Positions 47,009-55,989 of a stretch of DNA of 64,000 bases are shown piece by piece (the first letter of the stretch is position 1; each line of letters opens with the position of its first letter). Both the position numbers and the translations under genes were made by a program. This stretch comes from AC-32 sp963746155 (lineage in GTDB: Bacteria; Actinomycetota; Thermoleophilia; Gaiellales; Gaiellaceae). The DNA lies in the NCBI GenBank assembly GCA_963746155.1, contig CAVVAB010000012.1, positions 620,001-684,000 of the forward strand, given 5' to 3'. The notes beneath the pieces were generated by a model that had not been told where the DNA came from, searched no databases, and was given only the letters and a program-made list of their open reading frames with translations.

Positions 47009-47330
47009 CGACTGCCTCTTCTGCCAGCTCGTCCGCGACGGCGATCACGTCCACGCAGCCGACGGCTTCGTCGCCATTCGGGACATCAACCCGAAAGCGG
47101 AGACGCATCTGCTCGTGATCCCGGAGCGGCACGTGGAGACCTTCCGCGACGTCTCGGAGTTTCCGCCCGAAGAGGCTGCGCGGATGCTTGCCTTCGTGGC
47201 CGAGACCGCGAACGAGGCCGGCCTCGACGACTACCGGGTCGTCGTCAACGTCGGCGAGGGCGGCGGGCAGACGGTCTTCCATCTCCACTGGCACCTGCTC
47301 GGCGGCCGAGTGCGGGGGCTTGCCGGATGA
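47001..47330 (+). CDS. HIT-family nucleotide hydrolase
   Basis: 109 residues: CLFCQLVRDGD, AIRDINPKAETHLLVIP, and the histidine triad HLHWHLLGG. Hydrolyses nucleoside phosphoramidates/dinucleotides in characterised relatives. The frame is closed upstream by TGA at 46980, and no ATG, GTG or TTG precedes the conserved CxxC; CTG at 47001 with AGGAGG (46986-46991) nine bases upstream is the only plausible start. Overlaps mtaB by 8 nt. Confidence 0.85.
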   Translation: MPDDCLFCQLVRDGDHVHAADGFVAIRDINPKAETHLLVIPERHVETFRDVSEFPPEEAARMLAFVAETANEAGLDDYRVVVNVGEGGGQTVFHLHWHLLGGRVRGLAG

Positions 47331-47770
47331 GCCTGATCGTGCGGCTCGAGAAAGAGCTCAAGGAAGCGATGGCCGCGCGCGACGCCGAGCGGCGGGACAC
47401 GCTCCGGCTGATCCTCGCCAGCCTGCGCGGCGCCGAGAAGGATCTGCGGCGCCCGCTGCACGACGACGAGGAGCTGCAGGTGCTCCAGCGCGAGCGCAAG
47501 CGCCGTCAGGAGGCGGCCGAGGGCTTTCGCGCCGGCGGGCGCGAGGAACAGGCCGAGGCGGAAGAGCGCGAGCTCGACGTGCTGGAAGAGTTCATGCCCG
47601 AGCCGCTCAGCGAGGAGGAGCTCGAGGAGATCGTCGACGACGCGATCGCCGAGGTGGGGGCGACGAACGTCCGCGACATCGGTCGGGTCATGGCGGACGT
47701 GATGCCGCAGGTGTCCGGCCGCGCGGACGGCTCCGCGGTGAGCCAGCTCGTTCGCGAGAAGCTGGCCTGA
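47327..47770 (+). CDS. yqeY: GatB/YqeY domain protein
   Basis: 147 residues: KELKEAMAARDAERRDTLRL, ERKRRQEAAEGFRAGGREE, and the C-terminal MADVMPQVSGRADGSAVSQL, matching stand-alone YqeY proteins, which share the GatB tail domain and are thought to bind tRNA or aid amidotransfer. ATG overlaps the HIT stop. Confidence 0.88.
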   Translation: MSLIVRLEKELKEAMAARDAERRDTLRLILASLRGAEKDLRRPLHDDEELQVLQRERKRRQEAAEGFRAGGREEQAEAEERELDVLEEFMPEPLSEEELEEIVDDAIAEVGATNVRDIGRVMADVMPQVSGRADGSAVSQLVREKLA

Positions 47771-48381
47771 GCCGCTCGCCGGAGGGATCGGCGGAGCTCG
47801 CGTCCGCCTTGCGCGAGCTCGAGGCCTTTCCCCATCCGTGGTTCGTCTGCGGCGGGTGGGCGATCGACCTCTTCCTCGGCGAGGAGACGCGAGAGCACGA
47901 GGATGTCGAGATCGGGATCTTCCGCTCGGACCAGGACTCGATCGGCGCGTACTTCGAGGGCCGCGACCTCTTCAAGTCGGTCGAGCGCGGCTGGTCGCCG
48001 TGGCGCGAGGGGGAGTGGCTCACCCTTCCGATCCATCAGGTGCTCGTTCGGCCGCTCGGCGCCGGGCCGATCGAGGAACCGTGGGATCCGATCCCGGGAG
48101 AGATCGAGTTCTTCCTGAACGACGTCGAGGACGGCATCTGGCTCTGCCGGCGCGACGTGCGGGTGACGCGTCGCGTGGCGGAGCTCACAACCCGGACGGC
48201 CGCCGGGACGCCGATCGTCGTGCCCGAGATCCAGCTTCTCTACAAGGCGAAGCACCACCTCGACAAGGACGAGCACGACTTCCGTCACGTCGTAGGCGAG
48301 CTGGCTTCCGAGCAGCGGGCCTGGCTCCGCGAGGCCCTCGAGATCGTGCACCCGAACGACCCCTGGCTCGACTCGCTCTGA
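47767..48381 (+). CDS. Nucleotidyltransferase, ANT(2'')-like fold
   Basis: About 204 residues. HPWFVCGGWAIDLFLGEET followed by HEDVEIGIFRSDQ places the catalytic acidic residues as in aminoglycoside 2''-adenylyltransferase/LinB-like proteins; VVPEIQLLYKAKHHLDKDE is typical of their C-terminal part. Resistance activity cannot be assumed; most such chromosomal proteins are uncharacterised. Start uncertain: CTG at 47767 overlaps the yqeY stop; TTG at 47809 would shorten the protein by 14 residues. Confidence 0.7.
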   Translation: MSRSPEGSAELASALRELEAFPHPWFVCGGWAIDLFLGEETREHEDVEIGIFRSDQDSIGAYFEGRDLFKSVERGWSPWREGEWLTLPIHQVLVRPLGAGPIEEPWDPIPGEIEFFLNDVEDGIWLCRRDVRVTRRVAELTTRTAAGTPIVVPEIQLLYKAKHHLDKDEHDFRHVVGELASEQRAWLREALEIVHPNDPWLDSL

Positions 48382-48447
48382 TTAAGGCGCGCCCAGCCTC
48401 CTCCCCGCTGCGAGCGTAACGAGGAAAGACGCACGGGTGTGTCACGG
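48382..48447 (+). repeat. ~60-bp intergenic element, copy A
   Basis: TTAAGGCGCGCCCAGCCTCC, then TCCCCGCTGCGAGCGTAACG, AGGAAAGACGCACGGGTGTG. Directly after the nucleotidyltransferase stop and before phoH. Closest to copy B at 55.9 kb. Confidence 0.75.
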
Positions 48448-48502
48448 AAGCGCGCCGTTTCTGTGACATCTCCGGCGAGGGTCCGAGGCCCGGCCCACCG
48501 CC

Positions 48503-48508
48503 TACACT
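48503..48508 (+). promoter_or_regulatory. -10 hexamer for phoH
   Basis: TACACT, 8 nt before the GTG at 48517. Confidence 0.45.
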
Positions 48509-48516
48509 GAGGCTCT

Positions 48517-49476
48517 GTGCAGGAAGTTCTCTCGGTCTCGAACAACGTGGCAGCCGAGCTCGCGACCGTCGGCGACGGCGTTCTCGATGCGCTCCGCGAA
48601 CGCCTCCGCTGCACGATCCTGCTGCGCGGAAACCGCCTGACCATCGAGGGCACCGACCCCGACGTTGCGCAGGCGCGCGCGGTGATCGATGAGCTCGGCG
48701 AGCTCGTGCAGGGCGGACACGAGATCGACCCGGGCACGGTCGACGCGGTGCTCGCCGCGCTCGACCAGGCAGAGGATCTGCGCGAGGTGTTCGAGGACGT
48801 CGTCTGGCGCCATCGCGGCAAGCGCATCTCGCCGAAGACCGTCAACCAGAAGCGCTACGTCGACTCGATGAGGAAGCACACGGTGACGTTCGCGATCGGC
48901 CCAGCCGGCACGGGCAAGACCTATCTCGCGATGGCGCTCGCCGTCGCGGCTCTCTCCGACCGGGAGGTCGGGCGGATCATTCTCACCCGCCCCGCGGTCG
49001 AGGCCGGCGAGCGGCTCGGCTTCCTTCCCGGCGACATCCTTGCGAAGGTCGACCCCTACCTGCGCCCGCTCTTCGACGCGCTCTACGACATGCTCGAGCC
49101 GGACCGGCTCACCTCGTACATGGAGAAGGGCACAATCGAGGTCGCCCCGCTCGCGTTCATGCGCGGCAGGACGCTGAACGACTCGTTCATCATTCTCGAC
49201 GAGGCGCAGAACACGAGCCCGGAGCAGATGCAGATGTTCCTCACCAGGCTCGGTTTCGGCTCGAAGGTCGTCGTCACCGGTGACGTCACCCAGATCGACC
49301 TCCCGCGCGAGCAGGCATCGGGCCTGATCCACGTGCAGGACATCCTCGGCTCCATCGAGGGCATCGCCTTCATCCGATTCGGGAACGAGGACGTCGTGCG
49401 GCACCGTCTCGTCCAACGGATCGTCGAGGCGTACAAGCTCCACGCCGAAGAGACCGGCACGCAGCGCCGCCGGTAG
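48517..49476 (+). CDS. phoH: PhoH-family ATPase
   Basis: 319 residues. KH-like N-terminus (LLRGNRLTIEGTDPDVAQA), Walker A IGPAGTGKTYLAMA, LTRPAVEAGERLGFLPGD, Walker B FIILDEAQNTSPEQM, VVTGDVTQIDLP. Usually linked to ybeY and rRNA processing, as here with ybeY 2 nt downstream. GTG start from leaderless spacing. Confidence 0.93.
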   Translation: MQEVLSVSNNVAAELATVGDGVLDALRERLRCTILLRGNRLTIEGTDPDVAQARAVIDELGELVQGGHEIDPGTVDAVLAALDQAEDLREVFEDVVWRHRGKRISPKTVNQKRYVDSMRKHTVTFAIGPAGTGKTYLAMALAVAALSDREVGRIILTRPAVEAGERLGFLPGDILAKVDPYLRPLFDALYDMLEPDRLTSYMEKGTIEVAPLAFMRGRTLNDSFIILDEAQNTSPEQMQMFLTRLGFGSKVVVTGDVTQIDLPREQASGLIHVQDILGSIEGIAFIRFGNEDVVRHRLVQRIVEAYKLHAEETGTQRRR

Positions 49477-49478
49477 CG

Positions 49479-49856
49479 ATGGTCGCGGTCGAGGTCGAGA
49501 ACCGGAGCGGAGTCGAGGTCGAAGAGGATGCGGCGGTCGCGCTCGCGCGAGAGGTGCTCGCGAAGGAGGGCGTCGAGGACGGCGAGCTTGGCCTGCACTT
49601 CGTCGGGCCGGAGGAGATGCAGAGCCTGAAGCGCGATCACCTCGGCATCGACGAGGTGACCGACGTGCTCTCGTTCCCGATCGACGGGCGTGAGGAGCTC
49701 GACGCGGGAATCCCGCGTCAGCTCGGCGACGCCGTCCTGTGCCCGCAGGTCGTCGGCGATGCCTGGCGCGAGCCGCTCGTGCACGGCCTCCTACACCTCA
49801 TCGGCTACGACCACGGCGCGGAGATGAAGCGGCACGAGGCTCGATGGAGCGCATGA
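49479..49856 (+). CDS. ybeY: Endoribonuclease YbeY (16S rRNA maturation)
   Basis: 125 residues with the zinc motif HGLLHLIGYDHGAEM and the preceding DVLSFPIDGRE. Processes the 3' end of 16S rRNA and supports ribosome quality control. ATG 2 nt after phoH. Overlaps the next gene by 4 nt. Confidence 0.92.
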   Translation: MVAVEVENRSGVEVEEDAAVALAREVLAKEGVEDGELGLHFVGPEEMQSLKRDHLGIDEVTDVLSFPIDGREELDAGIPRQLGDAVLCPQVVGDAWREPLVHGLLHLIGYDHGAEMKRHEARWSA

Positions 49857-50570
49857 GCCACCGCAGGGCGCAGTCCCTGCTCGAGAGCTTCAACTTCGCC
49901 TTCGAGGGGATCATCCACGTGCTCCGCACCCAGCGGAACATGCGGATCCACTTCTTCGCCGCCGTGGTTGTCCTCGTGTCCGGCTTTGGCGTTCGACGTC
50001 GATCGGTTCGACCTGATCGCGCTCTTGCTCGCGATCGCCTTCGTCTTCATCACCGAGATGATCAACTCTGCGCTGGAGCAGGCGATCGACGTCGCCACGA
50101 CCTCCTTCGATCCGCTCGCGAAGCTCGCGAAGGACATCGCCGCCGGCGCGGTTCTGATCGCCACCGTCAACGCGATCGCGGTCGGCTATCTCGTCTTCTC
50201 CGCGCGCGTTGCGCACGGCAGCTCGCGCCTGCTGGACAGGTTGCGCGATGCTCCCGCGCAGCTGACGGTGATCGCGCTCGTGGTGACGATCATCGTCGTG
50301 ATCGGTGCAAAGGCGTACACGGGACGCGGCCGACCTCTGCGCGGAGGGCTCCCATCAGGTCACGCCGCGGTCGCGTTCGCCGGCTGGATGGCCGTGACCC
50401 TGATCGTGAGCGACGCCCATCGCTTCCTGATCTCGTCGCTGTGTTTCATCATGGCCCTGCTCGTGGCACAGACGAGGGTCGAATCCGGCATCCACTCCGC
50501 ACTCGAGGTGACGTACGGCGCCATCCTCGGGGCGCTGACCACGCTGGTCGTGTTCCAGGTCTTCACGTGA
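49853..50570 (+). CDS. DgkA-type lipid kinase fused to a PAP2 phosphatase (frameshifted)
   Basis: About 238 residues. The N-terminal half is a DgkA/undecaprenol kinase: LLESFNFAFEGIIHVLRTQ, NMRIHFFAA and the active-site EMINSALEQAIDV. The C-terminal half is a PAP2 domain: KAYTGRGRPLRGG, LPSGHAAVAFAGWM, SGIHSALEVTYGA. Kinase and phosphatase in one chain could cycle lipid carriers between alcohol and phosphate. An extra base at about 49988 shifts the frame inside the kinase. ATG at 49853 overlaps the ybeY stop; ATG 49844 is an alternative. Confidence 0.83.
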
Positions 50571-50944
50571 GCCCCCCGGCAGACGAAGAGCTCTACGAGC
50601 GGGCGGTCGCCGTGGCCGAGCGCGCATACGCGCCCTACTCGAACTACCTCGTCGGCGCGGCTGTCCTGACGCGCGACGGCCGCGTGTTCGAGGGTGTCAA
50701 CGTCGAGAACGCCGCGTATCCCCTCGGCGTCTGTGCGGAGAAGACCGCGATTGCCTGCGCGGTCGTGGGCGGCTGCCGCCCAGGTGACCTGGAGGCGATC
50801 GGGATCACGGCGTCCCCCTGCGGCGGTTGTCGCCAGTGGCTCTACGAGTTCCGGCTCGATCGCGTCACGTTCCGCAACCGCGACGGCAAGGTCGTGACCT
50901 ACACGCCCGCCGCGCTCCTCCCGGAGACGTGGGAGCTCGACTGA
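50567..50944 (+). CDS. cdd: Cytidine deaminase
   Basis: 125 residues with both zinc motifs: VNVENAAYPLGVCAEKTAI (C-A-E) and SPCGGCRQWLYEF (PCxxC). Converts cytidine/deoxycytidine to uridine forms. The linker before PCGGC is a few residues shorter than usual. GTG start overlaps the kinase-PAP2 stop. Confidence 0.9.
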   Translation: MSPPADEELYERAVAVAERAYAPYSNYLVGAAVLTRDGRVFEGVNVENAAYPLGVCAEKTAIACAVVGGCRPGDLEAIGITASPCGGCRQWLYEFRLDRVTFRNRDGKVVTYTPAALLPETWELD

Positions 50945-51004
50945 CCCGCCGCCCCGCCGCCCCCGTGGCCGGGGAGAAACAGTCACGCACTCGGCACGAC
51001 CAGG

Positions 51005-51056
51005 TCGCACACCCGTGCGCAATCGAGGGCTACGCTCCCACCAGAGGGAGGCGGGT
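51005..51056 (-). repeat. ~60-bp intergenic element, copy D (diverged)
   Basis: Minus-strand copy: GCCTCCCTCTGGTGGGAGCG, then TAGCCCTCGATT and GCGCACGGGTGTGCGAC. Keeps GCCTCC, GAGCGTA and CGCACGGGTGTG but has lost the middle. Between cdd and era. Confidence 0.6.
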
Positions 51057-51063
51057 AGCAAGC

Positions 51064-51080
51064 CCCACCCTGGGTGGGGG
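51064..51080 (+). promoter_or_regulatory. Hairpin before the era start
   Basis: CCCCACCC-T-GGGTGGGG-type palindrome 13 nt before the GTG of era, at the ribosome binding region. It could hinder initiation or protect the 5' end; role unknown. Confidence 0.35.
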
Positions 51081-51092
51081 TATGGGGGTTCG

Positions 51093-51953
51093 GTGAAGAG
51101 CGGATTCGTCGCCGTCGCCGGGAGGCCCAACGTCGGGAAGTCGACGCTCGTCAACGCGCTCTGCGGAGGGAAGGTCGCGATCGTCTCGGACAAGCCTCAG
51201 ACGACCCGCCGCCGCATCGCCGGGATAGCGAACGGCGACGACTACCAGCTCGTCCTGGTCGACCTGCCCGGCTTTCAGCGGCCGCTCGACGCGCTCACCG
51301 AGCGGATGCAGCGCACGGTCGACCAGTCGCTCGAGGACGTCGACGCCATCGTGTTCGTGCTCTCCGCCCGCGAGCGGATCGGCGCGGGCGACCGCTACAT
51401 CGCCGGGCGCGTCTTCGGCCTGAAGCTCCCCGTCGTGATCGCGCTGAACAAGGTCGACCGCCTCAAGCCCGGGCACATCGCCGAGCAGATGCAGAACGGC
51501 GCGCGCCTCGGCGACTTCCGCTCGCTCCACCCGGTCAGTGCGCTGACACGCGACGGGATCGACGCCCTCCGCACCGACCTCGTCGAGCTGCTACCCGAAG
51601 GACCGCTCTACTACCCGCGCGAGCAGCGCACCGACCAGCCGCTGGCCATCCAGATAGCGGAGCTCATCCGCGAGAAGGTCCTCCAGCTGACCCGCGAAGA
51701 GGTCCCACACGCGACCTCGGTGGTCGTCGACGAGGTCACCGAGAAGACCATCCACGCGACGATCTTCGTCGAGACGGAGTCGCAGAAGCAGATCGTGGTC
51801 GGCAAGGGCGGCTCCGTCGTCAAGCAGGTCGGGACCCGCGCGCGCCCGGAGATCGAGTTCCTGCTCGGGCACCAGATCTTCCTCGACCTCAAGGTCAAGG
51901 CCAGGCCGAAGTGGCGGCGGGACGAGGCGATGCTCGAGCGGCTCGGCATCTGA
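51093..51953 (+). CDS. era: GTPase Era
   Basis: 286 residues. G1 AGRPNVGKSTLVNAL, G2 region DKPQTTRRRIAG, G3 DLPGFQRP, G4 NKVDRL, G5 VSAL, then the KH domain with IVVGKGGSVVKQVG. Binds 16S rRNA in 30S assembly. GTG start; overlaps the HAD gene by one base. Confidence 0.95.
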   Translation: MKSGFVAVAGRPNVGKSTLVNALCGGKVAIVSDKPQTTRRRIAGIANGDDYQLVLVDLPGFQRPLDALTERMQRTVDQSLEDVDAIVFVLSARERIGAGDRYIAGRVFGLKLPVVIALNKVDRLKPGHIAEQMQNGARLGDFRSLHPVSALTRDGIDALRTDLVELLPEGPLYYPREQRTDQPLAIQIAELIREKVLQLTREEVPHATSVVVDEVTEKTIHATIFVETESQKQIVVGKGGSVVKQVGTRARPEIEFLLGHQIFLDLKVKARPKWRRDEAMLERLGI

Positions 51954-52642
51954 TGCCGCTGCTCGCGCTCTTCGACGTCGACGGCACGCTGTTCCTCTCG
52001 CATGACCCGCTCGCGGGCGAGGCGCTGGCGCCGACCCTCGAGGCCTTCTATCCCGTGCGGCTGCCGGCCGACCCCCTGACGGGAATCGACCACGCGGGGC
52101 AAACGAGCCTGCGGATCGCGCGTCTCGTCCTGCGCAACGCCGGCCTCGACGACGAGCAGATCGGCGACAGCCTCACCGGCTGGTGTGGGGCCTTCGCTGC
52201 TCGGTACCTGGAGCTCCTGTCCGCTGCCGACACGTCGTCCTGGCGGGCGGCCCCCGGGGCGGCGGACGCCCTCTCCGACCTCGAGGCGGGCGGAGTCCGT
52301 CTCGCGCTCCTCACCGGCAACCCCGAGCCGGTTGCGAGGGCGCGGATGGAGAGGCTCGGGCTCGCGCGCTTCTTCCCGGGCGGACAGGGCGCGTTCGGAT
52401 GCGAGTCCGAGTCGAGGGGCGAGCTGGTCGCGATCGCGCGCGAGCGAGCGGGCGGCTGGCCCGCAGCACGGACGGTCGAGATCGGGGACACGCTCCGCGA
52501 CGTCGATACCGCGCACGAGGCCGCGATCCGCTCGATCATCGTCCCCTCATCGCGCACCGCCGAGGAGCACGCCTCCCGCGCGGACGCGGTCTGCCGGGAC
52601 CTCCGCGGCGCGGCGGAGCAGCTCCTGGCCTGGTCGGGCTAG
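51953..52642 (+). CDS. HAD-family phosphatase (phosphoglycolate phosphatase-like)
   Basis: 229 residues. Motif I LFDVDGTLFLSHDP, motif II LLTGNPE, motif III/IV GDTLRDVDTA. Cap-domain type C1. Substrate unknown. The ATG overlaps the era stop. Confidence 0.82.
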   Translation: MPLLALFDVDGTLFLSHDPLAGEALAPTLEAFYPVRLPADPLTGIDHAGQTSLRIARLVLRNAGLDDEQIGDSLTGWCGAFAARYLELLSAADTSSWRAAPGAADALSDLEAGGVRLALLTGNPEPVARARMERLGLARFFPGGQGAFGCESESRGELVAIARERAGGWPAARTVEIGDTLRDVDTAHEAAIRSIIVPSSRTAEEHASRADAVCRDLRGAAEQLLAWSG

Positions 52643-52656
52643 CGGAGGGACGGGGC

Positions 52657-52662
52657 TACACT
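52657..52662 (+). promoter_or_regulatory. -10 hexamer for deoC
   Basis: TACACT, 6 nt before the ATG at 52669. Confidence 0.45.
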
Positions 52663-52668
52663 CCACAC

Positions 52669-53607
52669 ATGGCGCAGGCACCCGCTCTGCCCGCCGGTTT
52701 CGAGCTCCCGCTGGAGCCCAGGCTCCCGCGGATCGGCTCGATCGACCAGGTCGCGCTCGAAGAACGCGCGGCCACGCTCGCCAAGCGTTCGATCAAGCGC
52801 GAGTCGAAGGTGTTCGCGCTCGAGCTCGCCGTGCGCATGACCGACCTGACGACGCTCGAGGGCGCGGACACGCCCGGCAAGGTGGCCGCGCTCGCGTCGA
52901 AGGCGATTCGGCCCGACCCGACGGATGCGAGCGTGCCCTCGGTCGCCGCGCTCTGCGTCTATCCGAACCTCGTGCCCACCGCGGTCGAGCGCCTCGGCGG
53001 AAGCGGCGTCAAGGTCGCGTCGGTCGCGACGGCCTTCCCGTCCGGCCAGGCGCCAATCGAGACCAAGCTCGAGGAGGTGCGCTGGGTCGTCGAGCAGGGA
53101 GCCGACGAGGTCGACATGGTCATCGACCGCGGCGCCTTCCTCGCCGGCCGCTACGCGAAGGTCTACGACGAGATCGTGCGCGTGAAGGAAGCCTCGGGCG
53201 ACGCCCACCTCAAGGTGATCCTCGAGACCGGCGAGCTCGGCACCTACGACAACGTGCGCCGCGCGTCGCTGCTCGCGATGGCCGCGGGCGCCGACTTCAT
53301 CAAGACCTCCACCGGCAAGCTCTCGTCGGCGGCGACCCTGCCGGTCGCGCTCGTGATGCTCGAGGCCATCCGCGACGTCTACGAGGAGACGGGCCGCCGT
53401 GTCGGCTTCAAGCCTGCCGGCGGGATCCGCGCGTCCAAGCAGGCGGTCCAGCACCTCGTGCTCGTGCACGAGACCCTGGGCGTCGACTGGCTGACGCCCG
53501 ACCTCTACCGCTTCGGCGCGTCGTCCCTCCTCAACGACATCCTCATGCAGCTGCGAAAGGAGAAGACGGGCCTCTACCAGAGCCCGGACTACTTCACGAT
53601 TGACTGA
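52669..53607 (+). CDS. deoC: Deoxyribose-phosphate aldolase
   Basis: 312 residues, class I aldolase. ALCVYPNLV, VATAFPSGQ, DEVDMVIDRGAF, LKVILETGEL, and the Schiff-base Lys in FIKTSTGKLSSAAT, then KPAGGIRASKQA. Splits deoxyribose-5-phosphate to acetaldehyde and glyceraldehyde-3-phosphate. The aldehyde dehydrogenases downstream (8-nt overlap) fit acetaldehyde oxidation. Confidence 0.92.
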   Translation: MAQAPALPAGFELPLEPRLPRIGSIDQVALEERAATLAKRSIKRESKVFALELAVRMTDLTTLEGADTPGKVAALASKAIRPDPTDASVPSVAALCVYPNLVPTAVERLGGSGVKVASVATAFPSGQAPIETKLEEVRWVVEQGADEVDMVIDRGAFLAGRYAKVYDEIVRVKEASGDAHLKVILETGELGTYDNVRRASLLAMAAGADFIKTSTGKLSSAATLPVALVMLEAIRDVYEETGRRVGFKPAGGIRASKQAVQHLVLVHETLGVDWLTPDLYRFGASSLLNDILMQLRKEKTGLYQSPDYFTID

Positions 53608-55070
53608 GCTCGAGCGAAAGCAGGACCGAGCGCCGATTCCGTCCAGCTGGGAGTACGCGACCGCGCCCGAGTCGCGCGAGATCGTCACGATCCGCGAGCG
53701 GTACGGCCACTTCGTCGGCGGCGAGTGGCTCGAGCCGAAGGAGACCTACACGACGATCGACCCCTCGAGCGAGCAGCCGCTCGCCGAGATCGGCCAGGCG
53801 ACCGAGCAGGAGGTCGGGCTCGCGGTCTCGGCCGCGCGAGAGGCGTACGAGAACGGCTGGTCGTCGCTGCCCGGCTCGGAGCGGGCGAAGTACCTGTTCC
53901 GGATCGCCCGGATCCTCCAGGAGCGCTCGCGCGAGTTCGCCGTGCTCGAGTCGCTGAACGGCGGGAAGCCGATCCGCGAGTCGCGCGACGTCGACCTCCC
54001 GCTCTCGGCCGCGCACTTCTTCTACTACGCGGGCTGGGCGGACAAGCTCGAGTACGCCTTCCCGAACCGCACTCCGAGATCGCTCGGTGTCGCCGGCCAG
54101 ATCATCCCCTGGAACTTCCCGCTGCTGATGCTCGCGTGGAAGATCGCGCCTGCGCTCGCGGCCGGGAACACGGTCGTGCTCAAGCCGGCCGAGACCACGC
54201 CGCTGACGGCTCTGCTCTTCTGCGACGTGCTGCGCCAGGCCGAGCTCCCGGCGGGCGTCGTCAACATCGTCACCGGCGACGGCCGCGCGGGCGCCGCCCT
54301 CGTGCAGGCGGACATCGAGAAGGTCGCCTTCACCGGCTCGACGGAGGTCGGCAAGGCGATCCAGCGCGAGCTCGCCGGGACCGACAAGAAGCTGACGCTC
54401 GAGCTCGGCGGCAAGGCGGCAAACATCATTTTCGACGACGCGGCCCTCGATCAGGCGATCGAGGGGATCGTCAACGGGATCTACTTCAATCAGGGCCACG
54501 TCTGTTGCGCCGGGTCCCGGCTGCTCGTGCAGGAGTCGATCTACGAGCCCGTGATCTCGAAGCTCAAGCGGCGGCTCCAGACGCTGCGCGTGGGCGACCC
54601 GCTCGACAAGAACACCGATGTCGGCGCGATCAACTCGCGGCAGCAGCTCGAGAAGATCCAGGAGCTCGTCGAGAGCGGGAAGGAGGAGGGCGCCGCTGAT
54701 CTACCAGCCGCCGTGCCGCCTCCCGGAGAAGGGCTACTGGTTCGTGCCGACGGTCTTCACCGACGTCGCCCAGAGCTACCGGATCGCGCAGGAGGAGATC
54801 TTCGGGCCGGTGCTCTCGGTGCTGACGTTCCGCACTCCCGACGAGGCGGTCGAGAAGGCGAACAACACGCCGTACGGCCTCTCCGCGGGGGTCTGGACGG
54901 AGAAGGGCTCGCGGATCCTGTCGATGGCACAGCGCCTGCGGGCCGGCGTGATCTGGGCGAACACGTACAACCGCTTCGACCCGGCCTCGCCGTTCGGCGG
55001 CTACAAGGAGTCCGGCTACGGCCGCGAGGGAGGCCTCCACGGCCTCGAGCCGTACCTGAGGTTCGAATGA
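53600..55070 (+). CDS. Aldehyde dehydrogenase (frameshifted)
   Basis: About 489 residues. NAD-site region GVAGQIIPWNFPLLMLAWKI, FTGSTEVGKAIQ, catalytic Glu in LTLELGGKAANI, nucleophile Cys in NQGHVCCAGSRLL, EEIFGPVLSVLTF, and SPFGGYKESGYGREGG. An extra base at about 54697 shifts the frame (restored as ALIYQPPCRL). TTG start overlapping deoC. Likely oxidises the acetaldehyde released by DeoC; specificity inferred. Confidence 0.88.
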
Positions 55071-55865
55071 GCCGCCTCCCGGTCAAGAAGACCTACAAGC
55101 TCTACATCGGAGGCGCGTTCCCGCGCTCCGAGTCCGGGCGGACGTACGAGGCCGAGGGGCAGAACGTGGCTCGCGCGTCGCGGAAGGACGTGCGCGACGC
55201 GGTCCGCGCGGCGCGCGGCGCGTTCCCGAAGTGGGCCGGCGCGACCGCCTACAACCGCGGCCAGGTGCTCTACCGGATCGCGGAGATGATGGAGGCGCGC
55301 CGCGCCGAGCTGGCCGAGCTCTGCTCCGGGCCGAAGGAGGTCGAGCGCGCGACCGACCGTGTCGTCTGGTACGCAGGCTGGGCCGACAAACTGGCGCAGG
55401 TGCTCGGGTCGTCGAACCCCGTCGCAGGCCCGTACTTCAACTTCACCGTTCCCGAGCCGACGGGCGTGGTCGGGCTCCTCGCGCCCCCGGAGCCTGCGCT
55501 CGGCCGGGCTGGTTTCGCGGCTCGCTCCCGCGATCGTCGGCGGCAACGCGGTCGTCGCCGTCGCCTCGGAGGAGCACCCGCTCGCGGCGATCGAGCTCGC
55601 GGAGGTGCTCGCGACAGCAGACGTGCCGGGAGGCGTCGTCAACATCCTCACCGGCCACCAGGAGGAGCTGGCGCCGATCCTCGCCGGCCACATGGACGTG
55701 AACGCGCTCGACGTCTCGGGCGCCGACGGCCAGGTCGCGGAGCTCCAGCGGCTCGCGGCCGAGAACGTGAAGCGCGTCGTCCGGGGCGCACCCGACGATC
55801 AGAGCCCGTGGGAGATCGCCGGGTTCCTCGAGCTGAAGACGGTGTGGCACCCGATCGGCGTCTGA
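55067..55865 (+). CDS. Aldehyde dehydrogenase-like protein lacking the catalytic half (frameshifted)
   Basis: About 265 residues, homologous to the N-terminal NAD-binding part of ALDH: YKLYIGGAFPRSESGRTYE, KWAGATAYNRGQVLYRIAEM, VPEPTGVVGLLAPPEPAL, then GGNAVVAVASEEHPL. It ends (FLELKTVWHPIGV) without the LELGG Glu and the Cys motif, so it cannot be a normal dehydrogenase; it may be a partner subunit. An extra base at about 55502 shifts the frame. ATG overlaps the stop of the full-length ALDH. Confidence 0.75.
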
Positions 55866-55901
55866 GGTGGCCGATCCCGCCGTTGCCCTGGGCTCCCCTG
55901 T

Positions 55902-55966
55902 TTAAGGCGCACCCAGCCTCCTCCCCGAGGCGAGCGTATCGACGAAGGACGCATGCGTGTGTGACC
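55902..55966 (+). repeat. ~60-bp intergenic element, copy B
   Basis: TTAAGGCGCACCCAGCCTCC, then TCCCCGAGGCGAGCGTATCG, ACGAAGGACGCATGCGTGTG. About 80% like copy A at 48.4 kb by eye. Between the short ALDH gene and the TIM-barrel gene. Confidence 0.75.
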
Positions 55967-55989
55967 GCTTTGCGAAAGAATTGCGACCA

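Noticed and set aside
47767..48381. Acquired aminoglycoside resistance gene
   Set aside because: Only the fold is ANT(2'')-like; it is embedded in the conserved housekeeping cluster with overlapping starts and shows no mobile-element context.
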